The position numbers and the translations under genes are program-made. From assembly GCF_016745425.1 (NCBI RefSeq), contig NZ_JAERVK010000002.1, positions 62,001 through 126,000 of the forward strand: a stretch of 64,000 bases of DNA, written 5' to 3'. The notes beneath the pieces are model-generated. The model was given only the letters and a program-made list of their open reading frames with translations, was not told the DNA's origin and searched no databases. Shown here in pieces: positions 45,014 through 52,902 of the stretch (position 1 is its first letter; the number at the start of each line of letters is the position of its first letter). The DNA is from Candidatus Methylomicrobium oryzae (GTDB lineage: Bacteria; Pseudomonadota; Gammaproteobacteria; Methylococcales; Methylomonadaceae).

Positions 45014-45247
45014 TTAACGGCTCATCGTGATGCACAAGTCCTGCAAAGCTTAAGCATTGGAGTTTAAAGCTGGCTTTGAGCATGAGACAAGAGTGATCCA
45101 AAGCGAGCTTTGGACGCCTGCCGCTCCATTGATTGGAGACAGGTCATTGCCGGGCACAAAAAGCGTGCCCGGCCTACGCGGAGTCTGCGGTCAAGCATGA
45201 ATAGGACTCCGAATGCTTTCAGACTTGTGTATAACGATGAGCCTTAA
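45014..45247. mobile_element. MITE-like element, 234 bp
   Basis: Imperfect 27-bp terminal inverted repeats: TTAACGGCTCATCGTGATGC at 45014-45033 opposes a near-complement that ends CGATGAGCCTTAA at 45247. The ends are framed by TTAA. Inside is a strong hairpin, GCCGGGCAC with GTGCCCGGC, that could also terminate bioA. No open frame encodes a transposase. Confidence 0.65.
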
Positions 45248-45254
45248 CAGTCCC

Positions 45255-46202
45255 TCAAAGCGGTATAACTTTTTGCCGCTCTCGATGCTGGTTCACTTCC
45301 ACAGTCACATGAACCAATTCCGCATGGATGCCTAACAGTTTCCTGAAGTCGTCCGGCGTCGCCTCTTCTTGAACGGCAAGCGACAGGATGCAGGCGTACT
45401 TGCCTTTCCCGACACGCCAGACGTGCAGATCGGTAATTTCAGCCTTAACGGGGCTTGTCCCGATAACCTCGTGAATTTCGGCCACCACGGGCGCATCCAT
45501 TTCAGCATCGAGCAGTACGCGTCCGGTGTCGCACAGCAATCCATACGCCCAGATGATAATCAGTACGGCCCCAACAATGCCCATTGCGGGGTCGAGCCAG
45601 TTGACTTCCCAAAGCTTGCCGCTAAACAATGCCAGAATAGCAAGCACCGAGGTGGCCGCGTCGGACAGGACGTGCACATAGGCCGCACGTAGATTCAAGT
45701 CGTGATGGGGGTGATCGTGATCGCTGTTATCATGATGATGGACATGACTCTCTTTCAGCAACCATGCACAAACCAGATTGACCAATAAACCAACCCCGGC
45801 AATCGCGATGGCTTGATCGTAGTGAATCGGCGTCGGGGCGACGAGGCGTTCAATCGACTGGTAGAGCATCAGTCCGGCGACGCCTACGAGGAAAATGGCG
45901 CTGGTATACCCGCCCAGCACTTCGATCTTCCACGTCCCGAAGGCAAAGCGCTTATCGCGGGCGAAGCGTCGGGCTGCCCCGTAGGCCAGCACCGAAAGAC
46001 CCAGCGCCAAGGCGTGCGAACTCATGTGCCAACCATCGGCCAGCAGCGCCATCGAGTTGAAGGTCCATCCCCCGGCGATCTCGGCAACCATCATGACAGA
46101 GGTCAATACGAGAGCACCGCGTGTATTCCTCTCGGCCAGCGGATTGCCCTCGTCGAAGACGTGGGCGTGGCGCCAGGCATCAACAGAAGCGGAAATTGGC
46201 AT
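45255..46202 (-). CDS. dmeF: Cation diffusion facilitator, Co/Ni efflux type (DmeF-like)
   Basis: The protein (315 residues from MPISAS) has six transmembrane helices, with metal-site residues in ALLADGWHMSSHALALG and HVLSDAATSVLA (His and Asp in helices 2 and 5). A His-rich cytosolic loop has HVHHHDNSDHDHPHHD, and the C-terminal domain is about 90 residues. It exports divalent cations by proton antiport. The RcnR-type repressor gene, divergent across a short palindromic promoter, matches the known dmeRF cobalt/nickel system. The start at 46202 keeps the operator outside the gene; the 46229 alternative would run close to it. Confidence 0.88.
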   Translation of the reverse strand: MPISASVDAWRHAHVFDEGNPLAERNTRGALVLTSVMMVAEIAGGWTFNSMALLADGWHMSSHALALGLSVLAYGAARRFARDKRFAFGTWKIEVLGGYTSAIFLVGVAGLMLYQSIERLVAPTPIHYDQAIAIAGVGLLVNLVCAWLLKESHVHHHDNSDHDHPHHDLNLRAAYVHVLSDAATSVLAILALFSGKLWEVNWLDPAMGIVGAVLIIIWAYGLLCDTGRVLLDAEMDAPVVAEIHEVIGTSPVKAEITDLHVWRVGKGKYACILSLAVQEEATPDDFRKLLGIHAELVHVTVEVNQHRERQKVIPL

Positions 46203-46234
46203 TTGACAGTACCTTTTGTCTAAATTCAATATAC

Positions 46235-46248
46235 TATACTCCAGTATA
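46235..46248. promoter_or_regulatory. Candidate DmeR operator
   Basis: TATACTCCAGTATA: six-base arms TATACT and AGTATA around CC, embedded in AT-rich sequence midway between the divergent dmeF and dmeR starts. The TACT...AGTA arms are like RcnR-type operators, though the G/C spacer is only two bases. Confidence 0.6.
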
Positions 46249-46274
46249 TTTTATTGCCAAGCAAAAAGGCCGCC

Positions 46275-46550
46275 ATGCCCCATACGATTAAAGGTAAGAA
46301 ACCCTTGCTGACCCGCGTTCGACGCATTAAGGGCCAGACCGAGGCGCTGGAAAGAGCATTGGAACAGGAGACGGAATGTTCGGCAGTGCTGCAGCAGATC
46401 GCCGCGATCCGGGGAGCCGTGAACGGATTGATGGCCGAGGTATTGGAGGGTCACATCCGCGAACATCTGGGTGCGGATGATCTACCTCCAAAGCAGCGGA
46501 ACGAGGATGTGGAACAGGTGGTTGCCGTGCTGCGTTCCTACCTCAAGTAA
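46275..46550 (+). CDS. dmeR: RcnR/FrmR family metal-responsive repressor (DmeR-like)
   Basis: The protein has 91 residues from MPHTIKG. It has the four-helix CsoR/RcnR fold with VLQQIAAIRGAVNGLMAEVL and the RcnR-like N-terminus with His3. It also has a Cys in ETECSAVLQQ and a His in EGHIREHL, which serve as Co/Ni ligands in RcnR. An in-frame start seven codons upstream (46254) would lose the His3 position, so 46275 is preferred. It presumably represses itself and dmeF until cobalt or nickel binds. Confidence 0.9.
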   Translation: MPHTIKGKKPLLTRVRRIKGQTEALERALEQETECSAVLQQIAAIRGAVNGLMAEVLEGHIREHLGADDLPPKQRNEDVEQVVAVLRSYLK

Positions 46551-46628
46551 GGCTTAATGCACGATTTTTCCGGATTCCGTGGCTCCCCGTGCGAAACGGC
46601 TGACTGTTCGGCTTCCGACCCGCCTAAA

Positions 46629-47624
46629 TCAAACCGGAACCTGGCATGACTTCAAAGCTTCCAACATGTCCTCTTTAGGTAAATTACGGCCGATGAAAAC
46701 CAGACTGGAGACTTTGGTTTCACCGGGTTGCCAAGGACTGCCGAAGTTTTCGGTCATCAGCATGTGCACACCCTGGTAAATCACTTTCTTGTCGCAACCG
46801 GCGATATTCAAAATACCTTTATAGCGTAATAGGTCGTTGCCGTAGTCGCGGATCATGATCTGCAGGAAAGCCATGATGCGCGCGGCGTCCAGTTCGCGAT
46901 CGGTGCGGAACACGAACGAACCGATGTCGTCTTCGTGTTCGTGGCTGACGTCCTGCAAAAAATCCGGTTCGATCTTCAGGATGTCGTCCAAATTGAAGCC
47001 GTCGATGTCCAGAATGTCTTGCAATTCGGTTTCGCCGAAATGTATGCGTTTGATCGGCGCTCTCGGGTTTATGGCACGCAGGCGGGTTTCGAGATCGGAT
47101 ACGACCTCGGCTTCCTGCAGGTCGGTTTTGGACAGCAAAATACGATCGGCAAAGCCGACTTGCTCTTGCGCTTCGTGATGCGCTTCCAGTTGTTGATGGG
47201 CATGTACGGCATCGACGACGGTGACTATGGCGTCCAGTTTATAGTTTTCGGCAATGTCTTGATCGATGAAAAAGGTCTGCGCGACCGGCGCCGGATCGGC
47301 CAGGCCTGTCGTTTCGATAATCACTCGCTCGAAGACTGCTTCGCCGCTTTCCCGACGCTCGGATAATTCGCCGAGAATGCGTACCAAATCGCCGCGCACG
47401 GTGCAGCAGATGCAACCGTTGTTCATCGTGACGATCTGTTCGTCGGCTTGCACCAGCAGTTCGTTATCGATACCGGTTTCACCGAATTCGTTTTCGATCA
47501 CCGCAATGCGTCGGCCGTGATGTTCGGTCAGAATACGGTTCAGCAATGTGGTTTTACCGGCGCCGAGAAAGCCGGTCAGAATCGTGACCGGCACCGGGTA
47601 GTCGAGTTTTTGAGCGGAATTCAT
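46629..47624 (-). CDS. COG0523 (CobW/YjiA) G3E GTPase, first copy
   Basis: The 331-residue protein has Walker [17 protein letters not shown], an EFGETGIDNELL switch, and the metal-binding GCxCC motif in NNGCICCTVRGDL. It also has ETTGLADPAPV, the SKTD guanine motif, and a C-terminal CobW domain. COG0523 GTPases are metallochaperones; many are induced by Zur in zinc starvation. It is the last gene of the run behind the second COG0523 GTPase and the broken zip, DUF1826 and fhcA genes, so Zur control through 50192-50208 is plausible. It converges on dmeR. Confidence 0.9.
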   Translation of the reverse strand: MNSAQKLDYPVPVTILTGFLGAGKTTLLNRILTEHHGRRIAVIENEFGETGIDNELLVQADEQIVTMNNGCICCTVRGDLVRILGELSERRESGEAVFERVIIETTGLADPAPVAQTFFIDQDIAENYKLDAIVTVVDAVHAHQQLEAHHEAQEQVGFADRILLSKTDLQEAEVVSDLETRLRAINPRAPIKRIHFGETELQDILDIDGFNLDDILKIEPDFLQDVSHEHEDDIGSFVFRTDRELDAARIMAFLQIMIRDYGNDLLRYKGILNIAGCDKKVIYQGVHMLMTENFGSPWQPGETKVSSLVFIGRNLPKEDMLEALKSCQVPV

Positions 47625-47658
47625 AAAGCAGGTCTCCAATGGATTCAGAAGGCATAAA

Positions 47659-47795
47659 TCAGCCGGGCGTTTGCGGAGCGCTGATCACCACGACGCGCTC
47701 GCCGCGCACCGCGTGCTCATGATTTGCCCGGGTTAATCGTAGCGGCGGTAACTGAGGATGGTTTTGCGCCGCCGGTAGGGTTAGAGCATCGCAAT
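47659..47795 (-). pseudogene. Orphan C-terminal coding tail
   Basis: Between the fhcA fragment and the COG0523 gene one minus-strand frame reads about 44 codons, ending RANHEHAVRGERVVVISAPQ then TPG and stop. It has a protein-like composition and no start codon. It looks like the end of a further gene whose front was deleted. I do not recognise the family. Confidence 0.35.
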
Positions 47796-48248
47796 ATTAC
47801 GAAAACGCACCTGCTTGAGGTAATCGAAATCGGCGGTGTCGAGGATCGGAATATCGGCCATTTGCAGATGCACGTCCAGCGCATTGACCGGCAGCATCGC
47901 CGGTTCGACCACGGTGGTGTAGCCCATCCGGGCGTAGCGGTAGCCGGTGCCGGTACTGAACCATTTAGCGGTACTAAACGCATGATTAAGCCGTCGCGCC
48001 ATATGGTTGCGGTGCTGCTCGGGCAATAGCAACCGGGCGGTGTTGACGTTGCCGCCGGCGATGTGGCTGTGGATGTCGATACCGCCGGCCATCACGGTCA
48101 GGCCGGTCAAGTCGTACACCGCGTCGAAACGGGCTGCCGGGCCGGGATCGGCGACGATGATGCCGTCTTGAATGAACAGGTCGTGCGTTTCGCCATGTAA
48201 ATTTTGGGTCGGATCGTAAATGGAACCGTTATTCAGTTTGATGCGCAT
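47781..48248 (-). pseudogene. fhcA: Truncated formyltransferase/hydrolase complex subunit A (FhcA/FmdA-like)
   Basis: The 155 codons match the N-terminus of FhcA, the amidohydrolase-fold subunit of the formyltransferase/hydrolase complex (homologue of formylmethanofuran dehydrogenase FmdA) in methylotrophs. Features are GSIYDPTQNLHGE, the metal-binding MAGGIDIHSHIAGG (His60, His62), VNTARLLLPEQHR, TGYRYARMGYTTVVEPAMLP and DIPILD. The family has about 540-560 residues, so some 70 percent is missing; the frame ends in unrelated codons. It lies in a putative Zur-controlled operon, which suggests it came from a zinc-responsive paralogue rather than from the main fhc cluster. Confidence 0.7.
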
Positions 48249-48272
48249 GGGATCGTAGATTATGGAATCGGC

Positions 48273-48578
48273 TTACAACATATCCAAGGTCAGCAGCAAC
48301 CGGCGCGGCTGCGCGTCGGCCGGCATCGGCGAGCGGTGCGCCAAGCCGCGGCCCTCATTGCCTTCCCCATGTTCGCCTTTCATCAAGCCCACCGCAAAGA
48401 CCGGCATTTGCTTAATCGCGGTCGGGTCGGTCATTAGGCCGGATTGGACGTCGGGCTGACCGCCACTGCCCATGCCCAGCTTGGAACGGTCCAGCGCATT
48501 TTCGGGCAGCCATTCGGTGCCGCTGCCGCCGTAGCTGCAAATCATCCTGGCGGCGACCCAATCGACATGAAAACGCGG
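48273..48578 (-). pseudogene. DUF1826 protein, C-terminal remnant
   Basis: About 100 codons read CPRFHVDWVAARMICSYGGS, then GTEWLPENALDR, VGLMKGEHGEGNEGRGLAHR and LLLTLD. This is the C-terminal half of DUF1826 proteins, which often accompany COG0523 GTPases and Zur-regulated genes. The N-terminal half is absent. At about 48579 the sequence switches to the start of a ZIP transporter in another frame, so this is a deletion product. Confidence 0.65.
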
Positions 48579-48732
48579 GCACATCGCCGAGCAGAACACC
48601 GACCGCCAATGCCACCAGAAACGGCACGATGCGCTTCAAAGTGTCAGGGGGCAGCCACAGTGCGAAGGCGCTGGACAGCGAACATAAGCTCACGGCCAGA
48701 CAGGCGGCGATCGTCGGCAAGGCAACATTCAT
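48579..48732 (-). pseudogene. ZIP family metal transporter, N-terminal remnant
   Basis: The first about 51 codons ([39 protein letters not shown]) match the first two helices of bacterial ZIP transporters, where GVLLGD is normally followed by a His-containing helix. The frame then enters the DUF1826 remnant out of register. The ATG overlaps the stop of the upstream small membrane protein (ATGA). It cannot make a working transporter. Confidence 0.62.
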
Positions 48733-48974
48733 ATCCGTTGTGTCTCTTGTGTTTGGAGGGAACGGTAGGCGTGGTGCGAGCTGTAGATGAAATTGGCCAG
48801 CCGCTTCGGCAACACATGGGAGACGAGGTGGACCAGCATCAAGCCCAGCACGGCCGCAAATAAGAGGGACAGCGCGCGATTGTGGGCTTTGTCGTCCAGC
48901 AACGGGATAACGATGCCCAGGATAATCAGCGCTTCGCCGCCGATCAGGTGCAGGTAGGTATCGACGTCAACCAT
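48729..48974 (-). CDS. Small membrane protein of the zinc island
   Basis: The 81-residue protein has two hydrophobic helices (about 8-26 and 34-54) and several His residues ([23 protein letters not shown]). No known family is recognised. It overlaps the second COG0523 gene by 8 bp and the zip remnant by 4 bp, so it is translated as part of that operon. A membrane role in metal handling is inferred only from position. Confidence 0.75.
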   Translation of the reverse strand: MVDVDTYLHLIGGEALIILGIVIPLLDDKAHNRALSLLFAAVLGLMLVHLVSHVLPKRLANFIYSSHHAYRSLQTQETQRI

Positions 48975-50187
48975 TGCCGAACCATTGCGGAAAATCATCC
49001 CGATAGCCGCGCCAGACGGCCGGGCCGGCCGCTAGTTCAGCATCGGTCAGCAGGCAGGCATCCAGTTCGCGGCGAACTTGATCGGCATCGACGTTCTGGC
49101 CGATAAATACCAGCTCCTGCCGGCAATCGCCATAGGGTTCCAGCCACTGCGCGCGAATGTCCGCCAAATACGCCTCGGGCCATTCCCGCTTCGGCACCGA
49201 CGCCCACCAGCGTCCGGCCAAACTGTGGCGCATGATGCCGCCGGCCTGCGACCAGTTGCCGGCATGTTCCGGGCGCGAGGCCAGCCAGAAAAACCCTTTG
49301 GAGCGCAATAAGGTACCGTTGTCCCATTCGCCTTCGTGCAAAAGCCGGTAAAAACGTTCCGGGTGAAACGGCCGGCGCGCGCTGTAAACGAAACTGCCGA
49401 TGCCGTATTCCTCGGTCTCCGGCGTATGTTCGCCGCGCAACTCCTTCAGCCAGCCCGGCGCTCGCTCGGCTTTTTCGAAATCGAACAAACCCGTGCTCAG
49501 GACCTTTGCCAAGTCGACTTGGCCCATCACCATCGGGATGACGTCGGCTTCCGGATTCAAGCTGCGCAAGATCGCCTTCAGGTTGGCAAGTTCGTCAATG
49601 CTGACCAGGTCGATCTTGGAAATTAAAATGACATTGGCGAATTCGATCTGGTCGACCAGCAGGTCGGCGATGTTCCGCTCGTCCTCCGCCCCCAATGCCT
49701 CGCCCGCTTCCTTCAGACTCAAGGCTTCCTGGTAATTGTGCAGAAAATTGACCGCATCGACCACCGTGACCAGGGTATCCAGGCGGGCCACGTCGGACAG
49801 GCTGACGCCGTGCTCGTCGCGAAAGGTAAAGGTCTCGGCGATCGGCAGCGGTTCGGCGATGCCGGTCGATTCGATCACCAGATAATCGAAGCGGCCTTCG
49901 TTGGCCAGCTTGCCGACCTCGGCCAGCAAGTCTTCGCGCAGGGTGCAGCAGATACACCCGTTGCTCATTTCGACCAGTTTTTCCTGGCCGCGATTCAGTT
50001 GTATCTCGTTTTTGACCAGCGCGGCGTCGATGTTGACTTCGCTCATGTCGTTGACGATCACTGCCACCCGGCGGTTGTCGCGGTTGCCGAGGATGTGGTT
50101 CAGCAAAGTAGTCTTGCCCGCGCCCAGGAAACCGGACAGCACGGTGACGGGAAGTTTATTAGCCTGAGGTAAATTCGAGTCGATCAT
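48967..50187 (-). CDS. COG0523 G3E GTPase, second copy (ZigA/YciC-like)
   Basis: The 406-residue protein has Walker [29 protein letters not shown], the metal-binding [31 protein letters not shown], and a long C-terminal CobW domain with [14 protein letters not shown] and QELVFIGQN. These are typical of the Zur-regulated ZigA/YciC class of zinc metallochaperones. The ATG lies only five bases from a Zur-box match, and no Shine-Dalgarno is visible, so the transcript may be leaderless or nearly so. It is the first gene of the minus-strand operon down to 46629. Confidence 0.93.
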   Translation of the reverse strand: MIDSNLPQANKLPVTVLSGFLGAGKTTLLNHILGNRDNRRVAVIVNDMSEVNIDAALVKNEIQLNRGQEKLVEMSNGCICCTLREDLLAEVGKLANEGRFDYLVIESTGIAEPLPIAETFTFRDEHGVSLSDVARLDTLVTVVDAVNFLHNYQEALSLKEAGEALGAEDERNIADLLVDQIEFANVILISKIDLVSIDELANLKAILRSLNPEADVIPMVMGQVDLAKVLSTGLFDFEKAERAPGWLKELRGEHTPETEEYGIGSFVYSARRPFHPERFYRLLHEGEWDNGTLLRSKGFFWLASRPEHAGNWSQAGGIMRHSLAGRWWASVPKREWPEAYLADIRAQWLEPYGDCRQELVFIGQNVDADQVRRELDACLLTDAELAAGPAVWRGYRDDFPQWFGNG

Positions 50188-50191
50188 TGTT

Positions 50192-50208
50192 ATGTTATAA
50201 TATAACGC
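50192..50208 (-). promoter_or_regulatory. Zur box upstream of the COG0523 operon
   Basis: ATGTTATAATATAACGC matches 14 of 16 fixed bases of the Zur consensus ATGTTATANTATAACAT. The inner GTTATA-A-TATAAC is a perfect palindrome. It ends five bases before the GTPase start codon. Confidence 0.8.
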
Positions 50209-50263
50209 TCATTGTTTCAAAAAAAGGCGCTCTCTGATGCGCGCTCAATCAAGGTTAGGTAGC

Positions 50264-52309
50264 TTAATAACTCAATCGAAATCCGATCTCGGCACCCCGT
50301 CCCGCTTCCGGCGCGAAATTGCGCAGGTAGGAAGTCGCATTGCGGATGTTCTGATCGAGCAGATTGTTGCCCTTCGCAAACAGCAACAGCTTGGCGTCTT
50401 TAAAGGCCTGGAGTTGATAGTTGACGCCGACGTCCAGCAGAAAATAGCCGGCGGTCGACGTTTCGAAGTCGCCGGCATGCGGCTGGTCATCCGCGCGGGT
50501 AAAGCGCAAATAACTCGACAGCTTGTTCTGGTTGTAATCCAGCTGCAGTCCGTAACGCAGCGGCGGCATCCGCGGTACGTCGCCGCCGTTCACGAATTCG
50601 CCGCGCGTGTAATCGCTGAACAAGGTTAACTCCACTAGACCGTTACGGTTTTCCATCAGCGGGAAAATCAGTTTCGCTTCGTAGCCTTTGAAGATAGCGT
50701 CAGCTTGGTTGCTGAGCACCACCGGTTTGCAATCCACGACACAAGGGTTGCCGTCTTCGTCGACGAATTGCCCTGTGCGGGCTTGATAAATGTAATCGCT
50801 GGCCCAGTTGTGGAATAAATTCAGTTCCGCTCGCATCCAGTCATTTCGGAAACGGTAGCCCAGGTCGAGGTTGTAGGAGGTTTCTTCCTTAAGGCTCAAA
50901 CTGCCTCGCTCGTAGCTGCGGGTAGCATCGTGGTATCCATCGGACAACAATTCCTGCACGTTGGGGGCGCGCGACGAACGCGTAATAGCCAGATTCAAGC
51001 TGTTTTGCGTATCGATTTTCCACAGCGCCGAAGCCGAGGCGCTGACCGGCGTATAGCTCAGACTGTCGTGACCGTCAGGACGGATATCGGTTTGCTCGAC
51101 TCGCACGCCGAACCGGTAAGTCAACGGGCCTGCCTCAAACGTTTCGACACCGAATACACCATAACTGCTGATGTCCGAGCGCGGCACGATACTTTGGCCA
51201 GTCAGTTTTTCCGTAGCATGGAAATCACTGGACTGGGCTTGAAATCCAACCGTACCGCGCAAAGGGCCGATGTCGTTATGGTCCAGCTCCAGGCGGCCTT
51301 CGTAGGTCTTGTTGGTGAAAAACGCTCCCGGCTCGCCGTTGGCGATTTCGGTATGCTGGTAATCGGTATAACCCAAGCGGCTACGCACGCTTTTAATGAA
51401 CGGCAACGGATTGGCCAACTCGCTTTTGAAGTCGTATTTGTTCTGGCGCATCGCGATCTGCACGGTCTCTTCGCCGGTGCCGTCCGGCGCAATGCCGTAG
51501 TTGTTATTGATATTGTTGATTGAAGCGCCGGCAAAGCCGTTGTCGCCGATCCAGGACAAACCGGCGGAACCGCTAATGGCTTCTGCGCCGGTGTTATTCA
51601 AATAACCTTTCGGATTGTCGACCACATCCAACGATGGGTCGGTCATTGCCACTTTGGCGGTATCGATGCCGCTGCCGCCAATGTTCAGATTGCTGCGGTG
51701 GCGGTAAAAGCCGTCCACATGGTAGGCAAGATGGTCTTTGCTGCCTTCGACTTTCATCACCGTGCTGGTTTCGTCGCTGGTCGAGTCGAAGCGTTGTTCC
51801 AGGGCTGCATTCAGGGCTTTGTCGAAGGCTCGATCCGGAATCCGATTGTCGATCACGTTGACTACACCGCCGATCGCGCCGCTGCCGTACAGCAGCGTGG
51901 CCGGGCCGCGCAGAACTTCGATCCGTTCTGCCAGCAAGGGTTCGACGCTGGTGGCATGGTCGGGGCTGATCGCTGACGCATCGTTGCTGCCGATGCCGTT
52001 GTTCAGGACCCTGACCCTGGGACCGGCTTGGCCGCGAATCACCGGCGTACCGACGCCCGGCCCGAACGATTGACTGTGGATGCCCAATTCGTTTTTCAGC
52101 GTTTCGCCGATGCTGTGGCCGGTCTTCATGCGCAATTCCTCGTCGCTCAAGACGGTAACCGGCATTGCGCTGTCGGAGAGTTTCAACTGCAGCGGCGAGG
52201 TGACAATGATCGGATCCAGTTCAACGTCCGGTTGCTGTTCCGCTTGCACGGGCAAAGCAAGACTACCGGATGCGGCGAGTAAAATCAGTTGCTTGTGTTT
52301 CGGTATCAT
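50264..52309 (-). CDS. znuD: TonB-dependent outer-membrane receptor, ZnuD-like
   Basis: The 681-residue protein has a signal peptide (about 1-23), a TonB-box-like DPIIVTSP, and a plug domain with GIHSQSFGPGVGTPVIRGQ, GPRVRVLNNGIGSNDASAIS and LLAERIEVLRGPATLLYGSG. The 22-strand barrel ends in an aromatic residue (FRLSY). The plug sequence follows the ZnuD zinc receptor group, and a Zur-box match lies 11 bases upstream of the start. It would import zinc or a zinc chelate across the outer membrane using TonB energy. Confidence 0.88.
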   Translation of the reverse strand: MIPKHKQLILLAASGSLALPVQAEQQPDVELDPIIVTSPLQLKLSDSAMPVTVLSDEELRMKTGHSIGETLKNELGIHSQSFGPGVGTPVIRGQAGPRVRVLNNGIGSNDASAISPDHATSVEPLLAERIEVLRGPATLLYGSGAIGGVVNVIDNRIPDRAFDKALNAALEQRFDSTSDETSTVMKVEGSKDHLAYHVDGFYRHRSNLNIGGSGIDTAKVAMTDPSLDVVDNPKGYLNNTGAEAISGSAGLSWIGDNGFAGASINNINNNYGIAPDGTGEETVQIAMRQNKYDFKSELANPLPFIKSVRSRLGYTDYQHTEIANGEPGAFFTNKTYEGRLELDHNDIGPLRGTVGFQAQSSDFHATEKLTGQSIVPRSDISSYGVFGVETFEAGPLTYRFGVRVEQTDIRPDGHDSLSYTPVSASASALWKIDTQNSLNLAITRSSRAPNVQELLSDGYHDATRSYERGSLSLKEETSYNLDLGYRFRNDWMRAELNLFHNWASDYIYQARTGQFVDEDGNPCVVDCKPVVLSNQADAIFKGYEAKLIFPLMENRNGLVELTLFSDYTRGEFVNGGDVPRMPPLRYGLQLDYNQNKLSSYLRFTRADDQPHAGDFETSTAGYFLLDVGVNYQLQAFKDAKLLLFAKGNNLLDQNIRNATSYLRNFAPEAGRGAEIGFRLSY

Positions 52310-52319
52310 ATTTAATGGA

Positions 52320-52336
52320 ATGTTATATCATTACAT
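52320..52336 (-). promoter_or_regulatory. Zur box upstream of the TonB receptor
   Basis: ATGTTATATCATTACAT matches 14 of 16 fixed bases of ATGTTATANTATAACAT and lies 11 bases before the receptor ATG, so bound Zur would block initiation. Confidence 0.75.
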
Positions 52337-52360
52337 TTTTCAAACAAAAAATAGACAGGA

Positions 52361-52861
52361 TTAACGAACGGAGGCGCATTTGGCGCAAAGACCGTGAATC
52401 TCAACCGCCTTATATTGGTGCATGAAGCCCGCTTGTTGTAGCGCTTGGGCGATCGCATCCATTACGCGCTCTGCGGTTCTTTCTTCAACTTCGTGGCATT
52501 GAATGCAGGTCAACAGCAATTGCTCGTGCTTGCGATCGGCATGGCTGCAGCCGATATAAGCGTTCAAACTTTCCACTTTATGGATCAATCCTTGTTCCAG
52601 CAAAAAATCCAAAGCGCGGTAAACGGTGGTAGGCTTGGCGCTACTCGACTTCAGCTTTACTTTATCCAGCAAATCATAGGCTTTTACGGCGCGATGACTC
52701 TCCCATATCAGCTCCAGTATTTGCTTTCGAATCTCCGTAAAACGACCCCCCCGCTGTTGGCAAAGCAGCTCGGCCGTGCGCACAGCGGCTTGACGACAGC
52801 CATGATGGTCATGGTTGGGGGAAGCATAGGTCGAAGTAGAGAGGGGATATACAGCTGTCAT
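52361..52861 (-). CDS. zur: Zinc uptake regulator Zur (Fur family)
   Basis: The 166-residue Fur-family protein has winged-helix residues KPTTVYRALDFLLEQGLIHK, the Zur-typical VESLNAYIGCSHADRKH, and structural-zinc cysteines in CIQCHEVEE and the terminal CAKCASV. Zur represses zinc-import genes when zinc is plentiful. Its own promoter and the two downstream promoters carry Zur-box matches, so it is probably autoregulated. The Leu-Glu-Gln-Gly wording in the DNA-binding wing separates it from Fur. Confidence 0.92.
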   Translation of the reverse strand: MTAVYPLSTSTYASPNHDHHGCRQAAVRTAELLCQQRGGRFTEIRKQILELIWESHRAVKAYDLLDKVKLKSSSAKPTTVYRALDFLLEQGLIHKVESLNAYIGCSHADRKHEQLLLTCIQCHEVEERTAERVMDAIAQALQQAGFMHQYKAVEIHGLCAKCASVR

Positions 52862-52881
52862 AATGATCGCTAGGGCTATTT

Positions 52882-52898
52882 ATGTGATAATATAACAT
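52882..52898 (-). promoter_or_regulatory. Zur box upstream of zur
   Basis: ATGTGATAATATAACAT matches 15 of 16 fixed bases of the Zur consensus and ends 20 bases before the zur ATG. Confidence 0.8.
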
Positions 52899-52902
52899 CA
52901 CA

